64,000 nucleotides of DNA from JANOYJ01 sp963792485 (GTDB lineage: Bacteria; Pseudomonadota; Alphaproteobacteria; Rhizobiales; Rhizobiaceae): contig CAWBWL010000001.1 of assembly GCA_963792485.1 (NCBI GenBank), forward strand, positions 310,001-374,000, in the 5' to 3' direction. The notes beneath the pieces were generated by a model. The model had not been told where the DNA came from. It saw nothing but the letters and a program-made list of their open reading frames with translations, and searched no databases. A program made the translations under genes and the position numbers. Positions 60,091 to 64,000 of the stretch are shown in pieces. How positions within the stretch are numbered: position 1 is the stretch's first letter; the number at the start of each line of letters is the position of its first letter.

Positions 60091-61983
60091 ATGGCAAATG
60101 TGGCAATGGCGGGCACAGCAGCCCGCGGCATGACGCGAGAGGAGAAGAAGGTCATCTTCGCCTCCTCGCTCGGCACCGTTTTCGAATGGTATGATTTTTA
60201 TCTGTACGGATCATTGGCAGCGTTCATCGGCGCGGCCTTCTTCTCGCAATATCCGGAAGCCACGCGCAACATTTTCGCGCTGCTCGCCTTTGCGGCGGGC
60301 TTCCTCGTCCGTCCATTCGGCGCCTTGGTTTTCGGCCGTCTCGGCGATCTCGTCGGACGCAAATATACATTCCTGGTCACGATTGTGATCATGGGCCTGT
60401 CGACCTTTCTCGTCGGCCTCTTGCCCGGCTCGGCCACCATCGGCATTCTGGCACCGATCATCCTGATCGGTCTGCGCATGCTGCAGGGTCTGGCGCTCGG
60501 CGGCGAATATGGCGGCGCGGCGACTTATGTGGCGGAACACTCGCCGCCCGGCAAACGCGGCTATTACACCTCGTTTATTCAGACAACGGCGACGCTTGGC
60601 TTGTTCCTGTCTCTGGTCGTCATCTTGGTGCTGCAGACCAACATGTCCAAAGAAGCCTTCGCTGACTACGGTTGGCGCATTCCATTCCTGCTGTCGGCAA
60701 TCCTTCTGGGCATCTCAGTTTGGATCCGTCTGCAAATGAATGAATCTCCTGTCTTCCAGCAGATCAAGGACGAAGGCAAGCAATCGAAAGCGCCTCTGTC
60801 GGAAGCTTTCGGGCAGTGGAAAAACGCCAAGATCGCCATTCTGGCGCTGCTGGGCGCCACCGCAGGCCAGGCTGTGGTCTGGTATACAGGCCAGTTCTAC
60901 GCCCTGTTCTTCCTGCAGAACGTGCTGAAGGTCGACGCCGCGTCGGTGAACAAAATGGTTGCCGCCTCGCTCATCCTTGGCACCGGATTCTTCATCGTCT
61001 TCGGCTGGCTGTCCGACAAAATCGGTCGCAAGCCGATCATCATGGCGGGCCTGCTTCTTGCGATCCTCACCTACTTCCCGCTGTTCAAAATGCTGACGGA
61101 AGCCGCCAACCCGGCGCTTGCCGCAGCGCAGGCGAATTCTATCGCCACAGTAACCGCCGATCCAAAGGACTGCAATTTCCAGTTCAACCCGACCGGCACG
61201 GCAAAATTCACCACTTCCTGCGACATCGCAACCGCGTTCCTGACGCGCAATTCGGTGCCATACAAGGTGGTGGACGGCGCGGCCGGAACACCTGCGTCGA
61301 TTGAGCTTGGCGGTGTCAAGGTCAACTCATACGATGCAGTCGCCGCAGGCGACAAGGCGGCAGGCATGAAGTCTTCCTTCGAGAAGGCCGTCAACCTCGC
61401 CATGCAAAAGGGCGGCTATCCGCTGGTGCGCGATCCGGCAAAGGTCGCCGGCTCCAAGCTTGCCGGCTTCGCAACCGCCAATCCGGAGCTTGCGCTTGAT
61501 GTCGCGGCCATTGAAGGCGGCGAGAAAGCGATGATGCCGGTGGCCGACGCCGTTAAGGCCAAGCTTCTGACGGATGAGGAAGCCAAGGCTGTCACCGGGG
61601 CAGAGGTGCCGATATACACCGTCAAGGACGCGGGCGCGTTCAAGATGGTGGCCGACGCCGCAGCGGTGAACTGGACCAAGATCATCGCGATCCTGACCCT
61701 GCTCGTCGTCTACGTCACCATGGTCTACGGCCCGATTGCCGCATGGCTCGTGGAAATGTTCCCGACCCGCATCCGCTACACCGGCATGTCACTGCCATAT
61801 CATATCGGCAATGGCTGGTTCGGCGGCCTGCTCCCGGCAACGGTGTTTGCCATGAGCGCGGCCAAGGGCGACATCTATTACGGCCTTTGGTACCCGATTG
61901 TGATTGCGGCGATGACGCTCGTCATCGGCCTCTTGTTCGTCAAGGACAACAAGAAGGATCATCTCCTCAAAGATATGGACTGA
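60091..61983 (+). CDS. MHS family MFS transporter with large inserted domain
   Basis: A 630-aa member of the metabolite:H+ symporter group. The opening SSLGTVFEWYDFYLYGSLAAFIG and GRLGDLVGRKYTF, LRMLQGLALGGEYGGAATYVAEHSPPGKRG are diagnostic. Usual length is 420-560 aa; here about 170-180 residues (around 340-520) are inserted before the helices VVYVTMVYGPIAAWLVEMFPTRIRYTGMSLPYHIGNGWFGGLLP. The insert has two cysteines (DCNF, SCDI) and is soluble in character, probably periplasmic. Substrate unknown (organic acids or betaine in the group). Such long forms exist in Hyphomicrobiales. Confidence 0.9.
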   Translation: MANVAMAGTAARGMTREEKKVIFASSLGTVFEWYDFYLYGSLAAFIGAAFFSQYPEATRNIFALLAFAAGFLVRPFGALVFGRLGDLVGRKYTFLVTIVIMGLSTFLVGLLPGSATIGILAPIILIGLRMLQGLALGGEYGGAATYVAEHSPPGKRGYYTSFIQTTATLGLFLSLVVILVLQTNMSKEAFADYGWRIPFLLSAILLGISVWIRLQMNESPVFQQIKDEGKQSKAPLSEAFGQWKNAKIAILALLGATAGQAVVWYTGQFYALFFLQNVLKVDAASVNKMVAASLILGTGFFIVFGWLSDKIGRKPIIMAGLLLAILTYFPLFKMLTEAANPALAAAQANSIATVTADPKDCNFQFNPTGTAKFTTSCDIATAFLTRNSVPYKVVDGAAGTPASIELGGVKVNSYDAVAAGDKAAGMKSSFEKAVNLAMQKGGYPLVRDPAKVAGSKLAGFATANPELALDVAAIEGGEKAMMPVADAVKAKLLTDEEAKAVTGAEVPIYTVKDAGAFKMVADAAAVNWTKIIAILTLLVVYVTMVYGPIAAWLVEMFPTRIRYTGMSLPYHIGNGWFGGLLPATVFAMSAAKGDIYYGLWYPIVIAAMTLVIGLLFVKDNKKDHLLKDMD

Positions 61984-62002
61984 TCAATCCGGTCCAGACA
62001 AG

Positions 62003-62035
62003 AAACCGGCGGGGGCAACTCCGCCGGTTTTCTTT
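62003..62035 (+). terminator. Terminator after MHS transporter
   Basis: AAACCGGCGG (62003-62012) pairs with CCGCCGGTTT (62021-62030) around GGGCAACT, followed by TCTTTT. It lies 19 bases after the stop. Confidence 0.88.
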
Positions 62036-62063
62036 TGGCCATGATTTACCGTAGTCTGACGGC

Positions 62064-62483
62064 ATGCGCGCAAGTCTATCGATCATATTCCTCGCCATCC
62101 TTGCTCTTCCGGCACTTGCCAGCGAGCGCCGTCAGATGTCCGCGTCCGAGCTGCTTGCAACGCTCCCCGGCATGACCATGACCGGCCATTACGCCGACGG
62201 CGTCAACTTCACCGAATCCTATCTGCCGGGCGGCAAGATCGACTACAAAGACGATCTTAATGTGGACACCGGCAATTGGTTCGAGCGCGACGGCCTGTTC
62301 TGCACCTTTTATGTTCAAGGCCAGGGCGCATGCTTCAACGTCATGCGCACCGGTGAGAACTGCTTTGAAATGTATGTGGCCGAATCGCAGGACGGAACCC
62401 GCGAGCAGAACCAGAACTGGAATTCAGTCGGCTGGGACATTACCAAGCCTTCAACCTGTGATCTTTCGGAAAAGATTGTGTGA
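62064..62483 (+). CDS. Secreted hypothetical protein
   Basis: A 139-aa exported protein. The signal peptide MRASLSIIFLAILALPALA is cleaved after ALA. The mature part has four cysteines (LFCTFY, GACFNV, ENCFEM and STCDLS), suggesting disulfides. Pattern GHYADGVNFTESYLPGGKIDYKDDL and NWFERDGLFCTFYVQG occurs in small alphaproteobacterial periplasmic proteins of unknown role. Confidence 0.7.
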   Translation: MRASLSIIFLAILALPALASERRQMSASELLATLPGMTMTGHYADGVNFTESYLPGGKIDYKDDLNVDTGNWFERDGLFCTFYVQGQGACFNVMRTGENCFEMYVAESQDGTREQNQNWNSVGWDITKPSTCDLSEKIV

Positions 62484-62529
62484 CTGAATCTCGCAGGATG
62501 TCTTTGCTCTCACGAGTTGACGCCAGCGG

Positions 62530-63243
62530 CTATCTTTTCAGTTCCTTCGCCTTCTCATGCATGCGGCGGATCATCTCGATTTCGTCCTTGCGCCGCTCTT
62601 CATGAGTTTTCACCCGCTGCCTGCCGCGCACAACCACATCATATGCTGGAGCAAGGTGCGGCGTCGCCTCCCGGCTGACCGAACGCCCTTCCCGTGGTTC
62701 GTCGCGAGGCCGCAGCCGGTTCCGGTGCTGCAGATATTTCAGGCTGAACCCGAGCGCGATCAGGGGAATTCCTATCCCTGCCAGGGCCAGAACCGCGTCG
62801 AAAAACGGATCCTCGGGATTGCGGAAACTTGGCTCGCCATTGCTCGGGACATAGACCGGGATCGCATCGCCGGGTGCGTATTCTTTCGACACGGGTTCTG
62901 TCACACGCCCGTCCACGCGTTGCGGCCCTTCAATGCCTGCAAATTCGGCAACAATGGCTTGCTCAATCGTCAGCGTCTTGCGGCGGATGGTTTCGGCCGA
63001 GATAACCCGCGCCTCGGTGATTGTCACCGCGCTGCGCTCGCGCAGGCCCGCAAGTTTCAGAATGTTGTCACGCGTTCCATAGATTGCCGCTGCCAGCGAA
63101 ATCGTCCACAGGAGCACCAGCGCCCAGGCAAGAATCCGTCCTGTTCCCACTCCGAGCCGCCGGTCAATCCCGCCGCCCAGGGATCTGAATATCCACCAGA
63201 TGAGATGGCCGACTGGATTGAAGAGAACCGACAGAAAACGCAT
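62530..63243 (-). CDS. DUF3592-like membrane protein
   Basis: A 237-aa protein with two or three membrane helices: one near residues 40-65 (ILAWALVLLWTISLAAAIYG), one near 160-180 (DAVLALAGIGIPLIALGFSL). Between them is a soluble beta-rich domain with KEYAPGDAIPVYVPSNGEPSFRNPEDPFF, resembling DUF3592, which occurs in proteins regulating ion or redox balance, but function is unknown. A basic C-terminal tail is helical. ATG 63243 preceded by GGGAAGCGGGG is preferred over 63288, which would overlap leuB. Confidence 0.7.
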   Translation of the reverse strand: MRFLSVLFNPVGHLIWWIFRSLGGGIDRRLGVGTGRILAWALVLLWTISLAAAIYGTRDNILKLAGLRERSAVTITEARVISAETIRRKTLTIEQAIVAEFAGIEGPQRVDGRVTEPVSKEYAPGDAIPVYVPSNGEPSFRNPEDPFFDAVLALAGIGIPLIALGFSLKYLQHRNRLRPRDEPREGRSVSREATPHLAPAYDVVVRGRQRVKTHEERRKDEIEMIRRMHEKAKELKR

Positions 63244-63262
63244 CAGTCCCCGCTTCCCGCGT

Positions 63263-64000
63263 TCAAGCCTGTTGTGCCTTGAAGGCATCCAGGATCGCCT
63301 TGCCCATTTCGACCGTCGTGACCTGCTTCATCCCTTCAGACATGATGTCACTGGTGCGCAGACCCGCATTCAGCACGTGCGAAATCGCCGCCTCCAGCCT
63401 GTCGGCTTCCGCAACCATATTGAACGAATAACGCAGGCACATGGCGAATGAGGCGATCATGGCGATCGGGTTGGCGATGCCCTTGCCGGCAATATCCGGC
63501 GCCGAGCCATGCACCGGTTCATACAGCGCCTTGCGCTTGCCGGTCTTGGGATCGGGCGCGCCGAGCGAGGCCGATGGCAGCATGCCGAGCGAGCCGGTGA
63601 GCATCGCCGCCACATCCGAAAGCATGTCGCCGAAGAGATTATCCGTGACAATCACATCAAACTGCTTGGGCCAGCGCACCAGCTGCATGCCGCCGGCATC
63701 CGCCAGCATGTGCTCGAGCTTCACGTCCTGGTACTTCGCTTGGTGCGTGGCCGTCACCACCTCGTTCCAGAGCACACCCGACTTCATCACATTGCGCTTT
63801 TCCATCGAGCACACACGTTTGCCGCGGGTGCGCGCGAGATCGAAGGCTACGCTGGCAATGCGCTCGATTTCGTAAGTGTCATAGACCTGCGTGTCGATGC
63901 CGCGCTTCTGGCCGTTGCCGAGGTCTATGATCTCCTTAGGGCTGCCGAAATAGACACCGCCGGTCAGCTCGCGCACGATCAATATATCAAGCCCCTCAAC
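63263..64000 (-). CDS. leuB: 3-isopropylmalate dehydrogenase (partial)
   Basis: Oxidatively decarboxylates 3-isopropylmalate in leucine synthesis. The C-terminal 245 residues are in the window; the start lies past the right edge. IVRELTGGVYFG, VTATHQAKYQDVKLEHMLADAGGMQLVRWPKQFDVIVTDNLFGDMLSDVAAMLTGSLGMLPSAS, and EPVHGSAPDIAGKGIANPIAMIAS are the isocitrate/isopropylmalate dehydrogenase signature (substrate arginine/lysine loops and NAD-binding loop). Apparent start at 63982 is not real; the frame is open through 64000. Confidence 0.96.
   Translation of the reverse strand, partial: VEGLDILIVRELTGGVYFGSPKEIIDLGNGQKRGIDTQVYDTYEIERIASVAFDLARTRGKRVCSMEKRNVMKSGVLWNEVVTATHQAKYQDVKLEHMLADAGGMQLVRWPKQFDVIVTDNLFGDMLSDVAAMLTGSLGMLPSASLGAPDPKTGKRKALYEPVHGSAPDIAGKGIANPIAMIASFAMCLRYSFNMVAEADRLEAAISHVLNAGLRTSDIMSEGMKQVTTVEMGKAILDAFKAQQA

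Overview
The window reads as about 60% GC chromosome from an alphaproteobacterium, most likely Hyphomicrobiales (Rhizobiales). Signs of this are the CenR-type response regulator, the hemC-hemD-mitofilin-hemY block with TerB, the dapF-mtaB-ftsY-yciB-ccm block, ffh-chorismate mutase-rpsP, and several tiny DUF1127 genes. This is inferred from gene content and order; no 16S rRNA gene is present.

Layout. 1-3150: edge of an accessory region with nanE (cut by the window), its GntR-type regulator, and remnants of ISL3 and IS6 transposases. 3.5-6.6 kb: ffh, a GNAT, chorismate mutase and rpsP; the usual rimM-trmD-rplS are absent and a broken histidine-decarboxylase-like gene follows. 7.9-20.4 kb: scattered housekeeping and accessory genes (GST, a winged-helix/hydrolase fusion, DUF924, SMP-30-like protein, typA, ppa, bioY, yggT, tRNA-Ala, DUF3179). 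20.4-22.5 kb: an IS5 remnant and an orphan radical SAM protein in AT-richer DNA. 22.6-33.4 kb: MFS exporter, terB-hemY-mitofilin, two DUF1127 genes on the opposite strand, hemD-hemC, then divergently tsaD-gpsA-yciI-EVE-methyltransferase, translationally coupled at most junctions. 33.4-42.3 kb: L,D-transpeptidase, cenR, a cNMP-binding protein, an Xre/RES toxin-antitoxin pair, two DUF1801 genes, a frameshifted xth, lolA, ftsK. 42.5-46.1 kb: LysR with a divergent MFS-VOC-quinone reductase operon. 46.3-49.8 kb: ccmB, two opposite-strand genes, then ccmC-ccmD-ccmG. 49.8-58.6 kb: DUF2332, a DUF1778/GNAT toxin-antitoxin pair, yciB-ftsY-mtaB-dapF, an inserted FRG-domain gene, a GNAT and ParDE. 58.6-64 kb: asd, a large MHS-type transporter, two unknown proteins, and leuB running off the right edge.

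How the genes work together. Three envelope/secretion themes recur: SRP targeting (ffh, ftsY), heme and cytochrome c maturation (hemC, hemD, hemY-like, ccmBCDG), and cell division/envelope (ftsK, lolA, L,D-transpeptidase, CenR, yciB). dapF and asd supply diaminopimelate and lysine; leuB belongs to leucine synthesis. Three toxin-antitoxin modules each have a recognisable promoter with an inverted repeat.

Most notable: the FRG-domain gene sits between two about 125-bp direct copies of the dapF promoter plus dapF 5' end, so it follows a captured 31-codon dapF leader while an intact dapF is re-formed downstream. Also notable are a 188-bp inverted-repeat element between convergent genes with a second partial copy at 10.2 kb, duplicated DUF1127 genes whose leaders can fold the Shine-Dalgarno into a hairpin, and a hexamer microsatellite plus several frame changes in the linker of essential ftsY. 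Five further genes carry 1-2 nt frameshifts, so some breaks may be sequencing or assembly errors rather than true decay.
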